In this document: one piece after another, positions 15,291 to 23,022 of the stretch
Layout of the letters: the number at the start of each line of letters is the position of its first letter
Numbering within the stretch: position 1 is the first letter of the stretch
Origin: Bacteroidota bacterium
GTDB taxonomy: Bacteria; Bacteroidota; Bacteroidia; NS11-12g; UBA955
Reading direction: 5' to 3'
NCBI GenBank assembly: GCA_009918425.1
Contig: RGEC01000003.1
Coordinates: 1 to 35,273, forward strand
DNA length: 35,273 nt
The notes under the pieces: generated by a model
What the model saw: only the letters and a program-made list of their open reading frames with translations
What the model was told of the DNA's origin: nothing
The model's database searches: none
Made by a program: the position numbers and the translations under genes

Positions 15291-15716
15291 TTATGCCTCC
15301 TCGGCGAAATCAGGACGTACAACAAATTTGGTGGTTACCGGCAGTTTCTGGGCAGCCAGACGCATTCCTTCTTTGGCAGTTTCCAGGGGTACACCACCCA
15401 CCTCGAACATAATGGTTCCGGGTTTTACGGTAGCAACCCAATATTCGGGAGCACCCTTACCCTTACCCATACGCACTTCAGCAGGCTTTTTGGTTACGGG
15501 TTTGTCCGGGAAAATACGGATCCAAACCTGTCCTTCACGCTTAAGATAGCGGGTAAGAGCAATACGGGCAGCTTCAATCTGACGGGCTGTGATCCAGTGA
15601 GGTTCAAGGCTTTTGAGACCGAAACTTCCGAAATCAACGCGGTGACCACGGGTTGCAACACCTTTCACACGGCCTTTCTGCTGTTTCCTATATTTGGTTC
15701 TTTTTGGGCTAAGCAT
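15291..15716 (-). CDS. rplP: 50S ribosomal protein L16 (uL16)
   Basis: uL16 contacts the A-site tRNA elbow and the peptidyl-transferase region and is added late in assembly. The 141-residue product starts MLSPKRTKYRKQQKGRVKGV and keeps SLEPHWITARQIEAARIALT, IRIFPDKPVTKKPAEVRMGK and APEYWVATVKPGTIMFEVGG. Length and motifs are normal. It sits 22 nt after rpsC and two nucleotides before rpmC. Confidence 0.98.
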   Translation of the reverse strand: MLSPKRTKYRKQQKGRVKGVATRGHRVDFGSFGLKSLEPHWITARQIEAARIALTRYLKREGQVWIRIFPDKPVTKKPAEVRMGKGKGAPEYWVATVKPGTIMFEVGGVPLETAKEGMRLAAQKLPVTTKFVVRPDFAEEA

Positions 15717-15738
15717 CGTTTCTTTCTTTTAATCTTGA

Positions 15739-16488
15739 TTATTTACGCTTGCGGCGATCACCACCAGGACGAGGACCTCTGTCGCGGTCTCTGCCTCTGT
15801 CGTCTCTTCCTCTTGCACCGTCGCGCTTTCTTTCTGTATCCAACTGAGGTGCCAGGTCAACCTTGCCATAGATTTCACCACGGCACAGCCATACCTTGAT
15901 ACCAATTTTACCATACACGGTCTGAGCTTCTACAATAGCGTAGTCGATATTACTTCTGAGCGTGTGCAGAGGAGTACGTCCGTCTTTATACATCTCAGAA
16001 CGAGCAATTTCACCACCGTTCAAACGACCGCTGATTCTTACCTTAATTCCTTCTGCGCCCATTTTCATGCTGCTTTGAATAGCATTCTTCACGGCACGCT
16101 TGTAAGAAAAACGATTCTCGATCTGCTGGGCGATGTTCTCACCAACTAACTGCGCATCGAGCTCAGGTCTTTTGATTTCGTTGATATTGATCTGAACATC
16201 CTTACCGGTAATCTTGCGGATTTCCTCACGGATTGTATCTACTTCCTGGCCACCACGACCAATAACAATACCAGGGCGTGATGTATGAATGGTAATGGTG
16301 ATGCGCTTCAGAGTGCGCTCGATTACCACTTTGGCAATACCCCCTTTGGGTATGCGAACACGCAGATATTTGCGGATTTTTTCGTCTTCAACCAGTTTAT
16401 CACCGTAGTCTTTTCCACCATACCAGTTGGAGTCCCAACCACGAATGATTCCCAGACGCAATCCTATTGGGTTAACCTTTTGTCCCAT
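15739..16488 (-). CDS. rpsC: 30S ribosomal protein S3 (uS3) with Arg/Asp-rich tail
   Basis: uS3 lies at the mRNA entry tunnel and takes part in helicase activity. Residues 1-212 are standard: GQKVNPIGLRLGIIRGWDSN, a type II KH domain with SRPGIVIGRGGQEVD, and KVWLCRGEIYG at the end of the core. Residues from about 217 to 249 form a low-complexity tail of alternating Arg, Asp, Gly and Pro with RGRDDRGRDRDRG. Basic tails on S3 occur in other Bacteroidota, but this one has a strikingly mixed charge. It is one nucleotide after rplV. Confidence 0.97.
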   Translation of the reverse strand: MGQKVNPIGLRLGIIRGWDSNWYGGKDYGDKLVEDEKIRKYLRVRIPKGGIAKVVIERTLKRITITIHTSRPGIVIGRGGQEVDTIREEIRKITGKDVQININEIKRPELDAQLVGENIAQQIENRFSYKRAVKNAIQSSMKMGAEGIKVRISGRLNGGEIARSEMYKDGRTPLHTLRSNIDYAIVEAQTVYGKIGIKVWLCRGEIYGKVDLAPQLDTERKRDGARGRDDRGRDRDRGPRPGGDRRKRK

Positions 16489-16489
16489 A

Positions 16490-16855
16490 TTAGTTATTTA
16501 CCTCACTTTTTGTTACAGTATCAATGACAATCGTTACGTGGTTGCTGCGCTTGCGCTGACGGTAACCGCGACCCTGAGGGGCAGTGCGTAGACGCTTCAT
16601 GGTTACACCACCATCCACCAGTATTGACTTTACATACAGATCGCTGTCTTCAATTCGCTCACCGGAATTGATCTGACTCCAGTTGGCTACACCGCTGCGA
16701 ATCAACTTGCTCAGAAACAAGGCATAACCTGGCTTCTGGTTCCACTGAAGGATGTTGAGAGCACGTTCTACTTTCTGACCACGTACCAAATCTGCCACCA
16801 TACGCATTTTGCGGGGTGAAAGAGGGCAGTTTCTCAAAATTGCTTTAGCTTCCAT
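16490..16855 (-). CDS. rplV: 50S ribosomal protein L22 (uL22)
   Basis: uL22 sends a long beta-hairpin into the exit tunnel, where macrolide-resistance changes map. The 121-residue product begins EAKAILRNCPLSPRKMRMVA, with RGQKVERALNILQW following; the hairpin is RLRTAPQGRGYRQRKRSNHV, leading to a final strand. No insertion or deletion in the hairpin is evident. It lies 18 nt after rpsS. Confidence 0.98.
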   Translation of the reverse strand: MEAKAILRNCPLSPRKMRMVADLVRGQKVERALNILQWNQKPGYALFLSKLIRSGVANWSQINSGERIEDSDLYVKSILVDGGVTMKRLRTAPQGRGYRQRKRSNHVTIVIDTVTKSEVNN

Positions 16856-16873
16856 TTTGTTTCTTCTCCCTTT

Positions 16874-17131
16874 TTATTTGCTGTGACCTTTGAAAGTGCG
16901 GGTTGGAGCGAATTCGCCCAACTTATGACCTACCATGTTCTCGGTTACATAAACCGGAATGAATTTATTTCCGTTGTGCACAGCGAATGTGTGTCCCACG
17001 AAATCGGGGAGAATCATGCTGCGGCGCGACCAGGTTTTAACAACCGATTTTTTGTTACCCTCGTTAAGAACGGTAACCTTGCGCATCAACTTATAGTCTA
17101 CGAATGGGCCTTTTTTTACTGACCTTGCCAT
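16874..17131 (-). CDS. rpsS: 30S ribosomal protein S19 (uS19)
   Basis: uS19 is in the 30S head and forms a bridge to the 50S subunit with S13. The 85-residue product starts MARSVKKGPFVDYKLMRKV, followed by TWSRRSMILPDFVGHTFAVH and GNKFIPVYVTENMVGHKLGE, ending FAPTRTFKGHSK. It is typical in length and sits 12 nt after rplB. Confidence 0.98.
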   Translation of the reverse strand: MARSVKKGPFVDYKLMRKVTVLNEGNKKSVVKTWSRRSMILPDFVGHTFAVHNGNKFIPVYVTENMVGHKLGEFAPTRTFKGHSK

Positions 17132-17143
17132 TTTTTTTAGTTA

Positions 17144-17983
17144 TTAATTGCTGTTCCTCTTACTTTTTCTACGTTCGATAATCAGGCGGCTTGTGGCTTT
17201 CTTGGGCGCACGCGTCTTCTGACCTTGTGAATAAATCAGGTTTCTTGAACGAGCCTGACCACCTTTGTTGCGGCCTTCGCCACCACCCATCGGGTGATCA
17301 ACAGGGTTCATGGCTGTACTTCTGGTGCGGGGACGAATACCCAACCAACGGCTACGTCCGGCTTTGCCTTTGCGCAGTAAATTGTGTTCGCTGTTGCTAA
17401 CAGAACCTATTGTAGCAAGACATGCAGACAACACTTTTCTCAATTCACCTGAAGGCAATTTGATGGTTGCATATTTGTCTTCGCGACCCAGCAACTGAGC
17501 ATAAGAACCGGCACTTCTGCAGATTTTAGCTCCTTGACCGGGCGACATTTCAATGTTGTGAATCAAAGAACCCAGGGGAATTTCCGACATAGGAAGTGCG
17601 TTTCCGATTTCGGGGGGAACGCCTGGACCCTGTTCGATTTTCTGGCCTACCTTAATGCCGTTGGGGGCAATGATGTAGCGCTTTTCACCATCGGTATACT
17701 GAATCAGTGAAATGAATGCGCTGCGGTTTGGATCGTATTCTACGCTGAGAACTTCACCGGCCACACCATGATTGGCTCTTTTGAAGTCAATCATACGATA
17801 ACGGCGCTTGTGTCCGCCACCGATAAAACGCATGGTCATGCGACCCTGGTTATTTCTTCCGCCTGATTTCTTGATAGGAACAATCAGGGATTTTTCCGGC
17901 TTGTCTGTGGTGATTTCTGCAAACGAGTTTGCAATGTGAAACCGTTGACCGGGCGTTGTTGGATTTAAACGTTTAACTGCCAT
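17144..17983 (-). CDS. rplB: 50S ribosomal protein L2 (uL2)
   Basis: uL2 is needed for subunit association and sits beside the peptidyl-transferase centre. The 279-residue product is of normal length. Family landmarks are FIGGGHKRRYRMIDFKR, MSPGQGAKICRSAGSYAQLL, and NPVDHPMGGGEGRNKGG, which contains the conserved His often discussed in peptidyl transfer. The tail KKATSRLIIERRKSKRN is typical. It lies two nucleotides after rplW. Confidence 0.98.
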   Translation of the reverse strand: MAVKRLNPTTPGQRFHIANSFAEITTDKPEKSLIVPIKKSGGRNNQGRMTMRFIGGGHKRRYRMIDFKRANHGVAGEVLSVEYDPNRSAFISLIQYTDGEKRYIIAPNGIKVGQKIEQGPGVPPEIGNALPMSEIPLGSLIHNIEMSPGQGAKICRSAGSYAQLLGREDKYATIKLPSGELRKVLSACLATIGSVSNSEHNLLRKGKAGRSRWLGIRPRTRSTAMNPVDHPMGGGEGRNKGGQARSRNLIYSQGQKTRAPKKATSRLIIERRKSKRNSN

Positions 17984-17985
17984 GA

Positions 17986-18270
17986 TCAGATGTTTTCGTA
18001 AAAGTCAATGTTGAAACCTTCTTTTAACGTCACGATGGCCTTTTTATACCCGTTGGTATAACCGGAGATCTGGCCTGTGCGTCTGTTGCGACGCATTTTC
18101 CCCCTTGCAATCATTGTGTTTACTGATGCCACTTCCACTCCATAGAAATCTTCGATGGCCTTTTTGATTTCGTCTTTGGTAGATTTTTTATCTACTACGA
18201 AACCATATTGACCACGCTTATCCATGATAGCGGTCATTTTCTCAGTAATCAACGGCTTCTTGAGTATCAT
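17986..18270 (-). CDS. rplW: 50S ribosomal protein L23 (uL23)
   Basis: uL23 lies at the exit-tunnel mouth and docks trigger factor and SRP. The 94-residue product has LKKPLITEKMTAIMDKRGQY, VVDKKSTKDEIKKAIEDFYG and VASVNTMIARGKMRRNRRTG. The extended loop with RRNRRTGQISGYTNGYKKA is the usual RNA-binding segment. Its first four bases overlap the rplD stop, so translation of the pair is coupled. Confidence 0.97.
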   Translation of the reverse strand: MILKKPLITEKMTAIMDKRGQYGFVVDKKSTKDEIKKAIEDFYGVEVASVNTMIARGKMRRNRRTGQISGYTNGYKKAIVTLKEGFNIDFYENI

Positions 18271-18893
18271 TGTTTATTTGATTCTTCTAATTTGGTTAAT
18301 GCTCCTTCTGTGAGGATAAGCTTTCCGGCTTTCAAAACCTGGTAGGTATTGATATCAGCAGCCTTCATCACAGTGTTACCTTCAATATTCCTTCCGCTGA
18401 GGTATATGTTTTTGTTGGTTTCTGCAGTTACGAACAATGTGCGGGCATTGATGTTCAGTGCATTCAGGAAACCTTTGAATTCGGCAGTTTTGGGTGTTGC
18501 CATTTCAAAATCCTCAACAACAAGAATGTTATTTTCCTTAGCCTTGTAAGAAAGCGCGCTCAAACGAGCCAACTTTTTCAGTTTCTTGTTTAACTTGAAC
18601 GAGTAGTCGCGGGGACGGGGACCATGAATACGGCCACCACCCACGTAGATACCTGACTTTAAGCTACCATGACGGGCTCCGCCTGTTCCTTTTTGGCGAA
18701 ACAGCTTGCGTGTACTACGAGAAATCTCAGAACGGTCCTTGGTTTTGTGTGTACCCTGACGCTGATTTGCCTGAAACTGTTTAACATCCAGCCAGATAGC
18801 GTGATCATTGGGTTCTATTCCAAAGATATCTTTGGATAATGTAACCGTTCTTCCGGTTTCAGCACCCTGTTTGTTTAATACATTGATTTTCAT
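18267..18893 (-). CDS. rplD: 50S ribosomal protein L4 (uL4)
   Basis: uL4 reaches into the exit tunnel and, in E. coli, represses the S10 operon. The 208-residue product has the long loop RQKGTGGARHGSLKSGIYVG, then GGRIHGPRPRDYSFKLNKK, followed by the globular part with LVVEDFEMATPKT. The tunnel loop is complete. It is two nucleotides after rplC and overlaps rplW by four. Whether it autoregulates here cannot be seen. Confidence 0.98.
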   Translation of the reverse strand: MKINVLNKQGAETGRTVTLSKDIFGIEPNDHAIWLDVKQFQANQRQGTHKTKDRSEISRSTRKLFRQKGTGGARHGSLKSGIYVGGGRIHGPRPRDYSFKLNKKLKKLARLSALSYKAKENNILVVEDFEMATPKTAEFKGFLNALNINARTLFVTAETNKNIYLSGRNIEGNTVMKAADINTYQVLKAGKLILTEGALTKLEESNKQ

Positions 18894-18895
18894 GG

Positions 18896-19522
18896 TTAAC
18901 GCTCAACTATTACGGTGGAACCATTATGGCCGGGAACGGATCCCTTAACCAACAATAAATTTTGTTCAGGAACGATACGAAGCACCTGCATGTTTACGGC
19001 TTTCACGCGGCGATTGCCGGTTTGTCCTGCCATACGGATACCTTTGAAAACACGGGCAGGAAATGAACAGGCACCGATAGAACCGGGGGCACGCAGGCGG
19101 TTGTGCTGACCGTGGGTAGCTTCACCCACACCAGCAAATCCATGGCGCTTTACAACACCTTGAAATCCCTTACCCTTTGAAGTTCCGATCACATCCACAA
19201 ACTGGCCTTCTTCGAAGATGGAAACATCAAATACGTCTCCCAGTTTAGCAGCAGCTTCAGCTTCATCAGGGTTACGAAATTCTACGAAAGATTTTTTCGC
19301 ATCTGTATTGGCTTTTGCGCAGTGGCCTTTTAAGGCAGCCCCTGCATTCTTTTCTTTTTTCTCACCCCAGGCCATCTGGATCGCGCTGTATCCATCTTTT
19401 TCCTGGGTTTTAACCTGCGTTATTACACAGGGACCGGCCTCAATAACGGTGCAAGCCACCTTGCGGCCATCAGCATCAAAAATGCTGGTCATTCCGAGTT
19501 TTTTTCCAATCAATCCTTCCAT
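18896..19522 (-). CDS. rplC: 50S ribosomal protein L3 (uL3)
   Basis: uL3 is one of the first proteins to bind 23S rRNA and extends an arm to the peptidyl-transferase centre. The 208-residue product starts MEGLIGKKLGMTSIFDADGR and has the arm with THGQHNRLRAPGSIGACSFP and VFKGIRMAGQTGNRRVK. The Gln in GQHN is the residue methylated by PrmB in other bacteria. It lies eight nucleotides after rpsJ. Confidence 0.98.
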   Translation of the reverse strand: MEGLIGKKLGMTSIFDADGRKVACTVIEAGPCVITQVKTQEKDGYSAIQMAWGEKKEKNAGAALKGHCAKANTDAKKSFVEFRNPDEAEAAAKLGDVFDVSIFEEGQFVDVIGTSKGKGFQGVVKRHGFAGVGEATHGQHNRLRAPGSIGACSFPARVFKGIRMAGQTGNRRVKAVNMQVLRIVPEQNLLLVKGSVPGHNGSTVIVER

Positions 19523-19530
19523 GGTTCAAA

Positions 19531-19839
19531 TCACAATTTGATTTCAACTTCTACCCCGCTGGGCAGTTCTATTTTCATGAGGGCGTCTACGGTTTTGGTA
19601 GAGCCGTTATAAATGTCAATCAGTCTCTGATACGTGCAGTACTGAAACTGTTCACGTGCTTTCTTGTTTACGTGTGGTGAACGCAATACGGTGAATATCT
19701 TCTTGCGGGTAGGAAGAGGAACCGGTCCACTTACAACTACGTCTGTAGTGCGCACGGCCTTCACAATTTTCTCAGCGCTTTTATCCAGCAGGCTGTGATC
19801 GAAAGACTTTAATTTTATGCGAATCTTCTGGCTTAACAT
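19531..19839 (-). CDS. rpsJ: 30S ribosomal protein S10 (uS10)
   Basis: uS10 is a 30S head protein and also the NusE partner of NusB in antitermination. The 102-residue product shows RIKLKSFDHSLLDKSAEKIV, SGPVPLPTRKKIFTVLRSPH with the loop facing tRNA, and LPSGVEVEIKL at the end. It is eight nucleotides after fusA, so the S10 operon is fused directly to the str operon, and no tuf gene intervenes. Confidence 0.98.
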   Translation of the reverse strand: MLSQKIRIKLKSFDHSLLDKSAEKIVKAVRTTDVVVSGPVPLPTRKKIFTVLRSPHVNKKAREQFQYCTYQRLIDIYNGSTKTVDALMKIELPSGVEVEIKL

Positions 19840-19847
19840 TTTCTTAA

Positions 19848-21983
19848 TTATTTACTGGCTGCACCATTAACTTTCTTCAAAACCTCGTCTGCAATGTTGC
19901 GGGGAGTTTCTGAATAGTGACTGAATTCCATACTTGAAGTAGCGCGACCTGATGTGATGGTACGAAGGGTTGTTACGTATCCAAACATTTCACTCAGCGG
20001 AACTTTAGCTTTTACCACCTGAGAACCTGCGCGCTCATCAATACCCTCGAGTTGTCCACGGCGGCGGTTAAGGTCACCCATAACATCACCGGTATTTTCA
20101 GCAGGTGTTACCACCTCCAGCTTCATGATAGGTTCCAGCAAAACCGGACCGCAATTGCGGGCAGCTTCACGGAAACCGCCTCTGGCTGCAACTTCGAATG
20201 ACAATGAGTCGGAGTCAACAGGGTGGAAAGATCCATCAAACAGACGAACTTTTATTGAGCTGATAGGATAGCCTGCCAATACACCATTTTGCATAGCAGC
20301 CTTAAATCCTTTTTCAACCGAAGGTATAAATTCACGGGGAATGGATCCACCTACAATTTCATTCACAAACTGAAGACCTTCGCCTTTGAAATCAGCATCA
20401 GCAGGGCCCAGTTCGAATTGAATATCGGCAAACTTACCACGACCACCGGTTTGCTTTTTATAAACTTCGCGGTGGGTAAAGTTGCGGGTAATGGCTTCTT
20501 TGTAAGCAACCTGAGGAGCACCCTGATTACATTCCACTTTGAACTCGCGCTTCAGTCGGTCAACGATAATTTCAAGGTGCAATTCACCCATACCGGATAC
20601 AACTGTCTGGCCTGTATCCTGATCTGTCTGAACGCGGAAAGTAGGATCTTCTTCAGCAAGTTTGGCCAGCGCAGTACTGAGCTTATCGCTGTCGGCCTGC
20701 GTTTTGGGCTCGATAGCAAGACCAATTACCGGATCAGGGAAAACCATAGATTCAAGCACGATTGGGTGCTTTTCGTCACAAAGGGTATCACCGGTTTTGA
20801 TATCTTTGAAACCTACTGCAGCACCGATATCACCGGCACCCAGAGATTCAATAGCATTTTGTTTGTTGGCATGCATCTGGAAAATACGGCTGATACGTTC
20901 TTTGTTACCACTGCGGGTATTAAGCACGTAAGAACCGGCATCCAGTTTGCCACTGTAGGCACGCATAAATGCAAGGCGACCAACATAAGGATCGGTAGCA
21001 ATTTTGAAAGCCAGCGCACTGAAAGGATCATCGTAGGAAGGCTTACGGGTAATTTCAGCCTCAGTATCGGGGTTTGTACCTTTGATGCTTTCCTTGTCAA
21101 GTGGGCTGGGCATCAATTCCATAACCAGATCCAGCATGGTTTGTACACCTTTATTTTTGAAAGACGAACCACAAACCATCGGAACAATTTTCATTTCCAG
21201 TGTAGCCTGACGGAGTGCATTGAGGATTTCTCTTTCGGTAATGCTGTTGGGATCTTCGAAGAATTTCTCCATCAAAGTTACGTCGTATTCAGAAACAGCC
21301 TCGAGCAGCTTTTCGCGCCACTCATTGGCTTCTGCTTCCATTTCGGCAGGAATGGGAACTACCTGATAGGTCATGCCTTTATCAGCCTCATTCCAGATCA
21401 TTCCGCGGTTGTTAATCAAATCAACCACACCTTTAAAATTGTCTTCAGCACCAATGGGAAGCTGCAGGGGCACTGCATTACTACCTAACATATCACGTAC
21501 CTGATTTACTACATTCAGAAAATCGGCGCCTGCGCGGTCCATTTTATTTACAAAACCGATACGGGCAACATTGTAGTTATTGGCCAGGCGCCAGTTGGTT
21601 TCTGACTGTGGTTCAACACCGTCAACTGCGCTGAACAGGAAAACCAGACCATCGAGTACGCGGAGTGAGCGGTTTACTTCTACTGTGAAGTCTACGTGAC
21701 CGGGAGTATCAATGATATTGATGTGATATTCTTTTGTATCGGCATTGGGACGTCCGTCGGTAGTAGGATAGTTCCACTTAACCGTGGTTGCTGCTGAAGT
21801 AATGGTAATACCTCTCTCCTGCTCCTGAACCATCCAGTCCATGGTGGCAGCACCATCGTGCACTTCACCAATCTTGTGGTTCACGCCCGCATAATAAAGA
21901 ATGCGTTCTGTAGTAGTGGTTTTACCGGCATCAATGTGAGCGGCAATACCGATGTTTCTTGTGTATCTAAGGTCGCGTGACAT
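19848..21983 (-). CDS. fusA: elongation factor G
   Basis: EF-G is the translocation GTPase. At 711 residues it is full length. The P-loop AHIDAGKTT is at residues 15-23, followed by the switch region with RGITITSAAT, DTPGHVDF, and NKMDRAGADF. Domains II to V follow, with the domain IV residue pattern QTGGRGKFADIQFELGP and the domain V end VTTLRTITSGRATSSMEF. It lies 24 nt after rpsG. This is the housekeeping EF-G by context. Paralogues elsewhere cannot be excluded. Confidence 0.98.
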   Translation of the reverse strand: MSRDLRYTRNIGIAAHIDAGKTTTTERILYYAGVNHKIGEVHDGAATMDWMVQEQERGITITSAATTVKWNYPTTDGRPNADTKEYHINIIDTPGHVDFTVEVNRSLRVLDGLVFLFSAVDGVEPQSETNWRLANNYNVARIGFVNKMDRAGADFLNVVNQVRDMLGSNAVPLQLPIGAEDNFKGVVDLINNRGMIWNEADKGMTYQVVPIPAEMEAEANEWREKLLEAVSEYDVTLMEKFFEDPNSITEREILNALRQATLEMKIVPMVCGSSFKNKGVQTMLDLVMELMPSPLDKESIKGTNPDTEAEITRKPSYDDPFSALAFKIATDPYVGRLAFMRAYSGKLDAGSYVLNTRSGNKERISRIFQMHANKQNAIESLGAGDIGAAVGFKDIKTGDTLCDEKHPIVLESMVFPDPVIGLAIEPKTQADSDKLSTALAKLAEEDPTFRVQTDQDTGQTVVSGMGELHLEIIVDRLKREFKVECNQGAPQVAYKEAITRNFTHREVYKKQTGGRGKFADIQFELGPADADFKGEGLQFVNEIVGGSIPREFIPSVEKGFKAAMQNGVLAGYPISSIKVRLFDGSFHPVDSDSLSFEVAARGGFREAARNCGPVLLEPIMKLEVVTPAENTGDVMGDLNRRRGQLEGIDERAGSQVVKAKVPLSEMFGYVTTLRTITSGRATSSMEFSHYSETPRNIADEVLKKVNGAASK

Positions 21984-22007
21984 GAATCTTCTTCTCTTCT
22001 AATTATT

Positions 22008-22478
22008 TTAAACCCTAAAATGCGAGAAAGCCTTGTTGGCTTCAGCCATTTTGTGAGTATCTTCTTTTTTCTTTACTGCGGCACCTTCACCCCTGGAAGC
22101 GGCAAGAATTTCACCGGCCAGTTTTTCTGCCATTGATTTTTCGTTGCGCTTACGGGCATAACCTATCATCCACTTCATACCCACTGCAGTGCGGCGGCGG
22201 GGAGAAACTTCGGTAGGGATCTGGAAAGTAGCACCACCAACACGGCGGGCTTTAACTTCCACGGTAGGCATTACATTATTTAAAGCCTTGCGCCAGGTTT
22301 CAAGTCCGGGCTCATCGGGAGCTTTTTTCTCAACTATTTCCAGAGCATCATAGAACAGGCTGTATGCAAGAGACTTTTTGCCATCATACATCAGGCCGTT
22401 AACGAAACGCGTTACAACGGTGTCGTTGAACTTTGGATCGGGCAGAAGAATGCGTTTTTTAGCGCGGGTTTTTCTCAT
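22008..22478 (-). CDS. rpsG: 30S ribosomal protein S7 (uS7)
   Basis: uS7 nucleates the 3' domain of 16S rRNA and represses the str operon in E. coli. The 156-residue product starts MRKTRAKKRILLPDPKFNDT, with VTRFVNGLMYDGKKSLAYS and VEVKARRVGGATFQIPTEV, and ends in a helical segment KMAEANKAFSHFRV. The gap to rpsL is 34 nt. Normal length and motifs. Confidence 0.98.
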   Translation of the reverse strand: MRKTRAKKRILLPDPKFNDTVVTRFVNGLMYDGKKSLAYSLFYDALEIVEKKAPDEPGLETWRKALNNVMPTVEVKARRVGGATFQIPTEVSPRRRTAVGMKWMIGYARKRNEKSMAEKLAGEILAASRGEGAAVKKKEDTHKMAEANKAFSHFRV

Positions 22479-22512
22479 GGTCTGTCAGGTATACCTATAT
22501 ATAGTGTTGAAC

Positions 22513-22890
22513 TTATTTTTTCTTGGGACGTTTGGTGCCATACTTGGAACGGCGCTGATTGCGGCCTTCCACACCGGCTGTATCGAGCGCACCGCGTACG
22601 ATGTGGTAACGAACACCGGGAAGATCTTTTACCCTACCGCCACGAACCAGCACGATGCTGTGTTCCTGAAGGTTGTGACCTTCACCGGGGATGTAGGCAT
22701 TCACTTCCTTGCCATTGCTCAAACGAACACGGGCAACTTTGCGAAGTGCAGAGTTAGGTTTCTTAGGCGTGGTGGTGTATACACGGGTGCAAACACCACG
22801 GCGCTGGGGGCATGAATCAAGGGCGGGCGACTTGCTCTTCCAGAGCGTCTCCTGGCGACCTTTGCGTATTAACTGTTGAATAGTAGGCAT
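22513..22890 (-). CDS. rpsL: 30S ribosomal protein S12 (uS12)
   Basis: uS12 lies at the decoding centre. The 125-residue product has TTPKKPNSALRKVARVRLS and HNLQEHSIVLVRGGRVKDLP. Lys43 and Lys88, the sites of streptomycin-resistance substitutions, are the wild-type residues, and Asp89, which is methylthiolated in some bacteria, is present. An AGGAG lies about six bases before the ATG, unusual for this phylum, where Shine-Dalgarno sequences are rare. It is the first gene of the 32-gene cluster. Confidence 0.98.
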   Translation of the reverse strand: MPTIQQLIRKGRQETLWKSKSPALDSCPQRRGVCTRVYTTTPKKPNSALRKVARVRLSNGKEVNAYIPGEGHNLQEHSIVLVRGGRVKDLPGVRYHIVRGALDTAGVEGRNQRRSKYGTKRPKKK

Positions 22891-22912
22891 ACTATCTCCT
22901 CAAAAAGGGCAG

Positions 22913-22944
22913 CAAAAATACAGCTATTTTTTCGCAAAACCAAC
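22913..22944 (-). promoter_or_regulatory. promoter of the ribosomal-protein cluster (before rpsL)
   Basis: On the minus strand GTTG (complement of 22941-22944) is followed after exactly 20 nt by TATTTTTG (complement of 22913-22920). The leader to the rpsL ATG is about 15 bases and carries an AGGAG. Both elements, the spacing and the downstream bases match the infA promoter closely. Confidence 0.78.
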
Positions 22945-23022
22945 ACTGTAAGTAAAATTTTCTTAATCCCCCGAAATAATATTAAGTTTGTGTTACCAAA
23001 ACCCCAGAATTTCGCATCAGAA

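Noticed and set aside
20289..21488. Long open frame (399 codons) on the plus strand opposite fusA
   Set aside because: It is a shadow of fusA. Biased codon use in highly expressed genes leaves few antisense stops, and the product resembles no protein, being rich in Phe, His and Ile without order.
19848..22890. Search for tuf and tRNA genes expected in the str operon
   Set aside because: fusA is followed directly by rpsJ, eight bases away, and no tRNA-like fold or GTTCGA-type T-loop was seen. tuf must lie elsewhere.
22983..23022. Possible promoter for the LtaS-like gene (TTTG at 22987 and GAATTTCG at 23007)
   Set aside because: Spacing is 16 nt instead of 19-20 and the -7 element is poor, so support is too weak.
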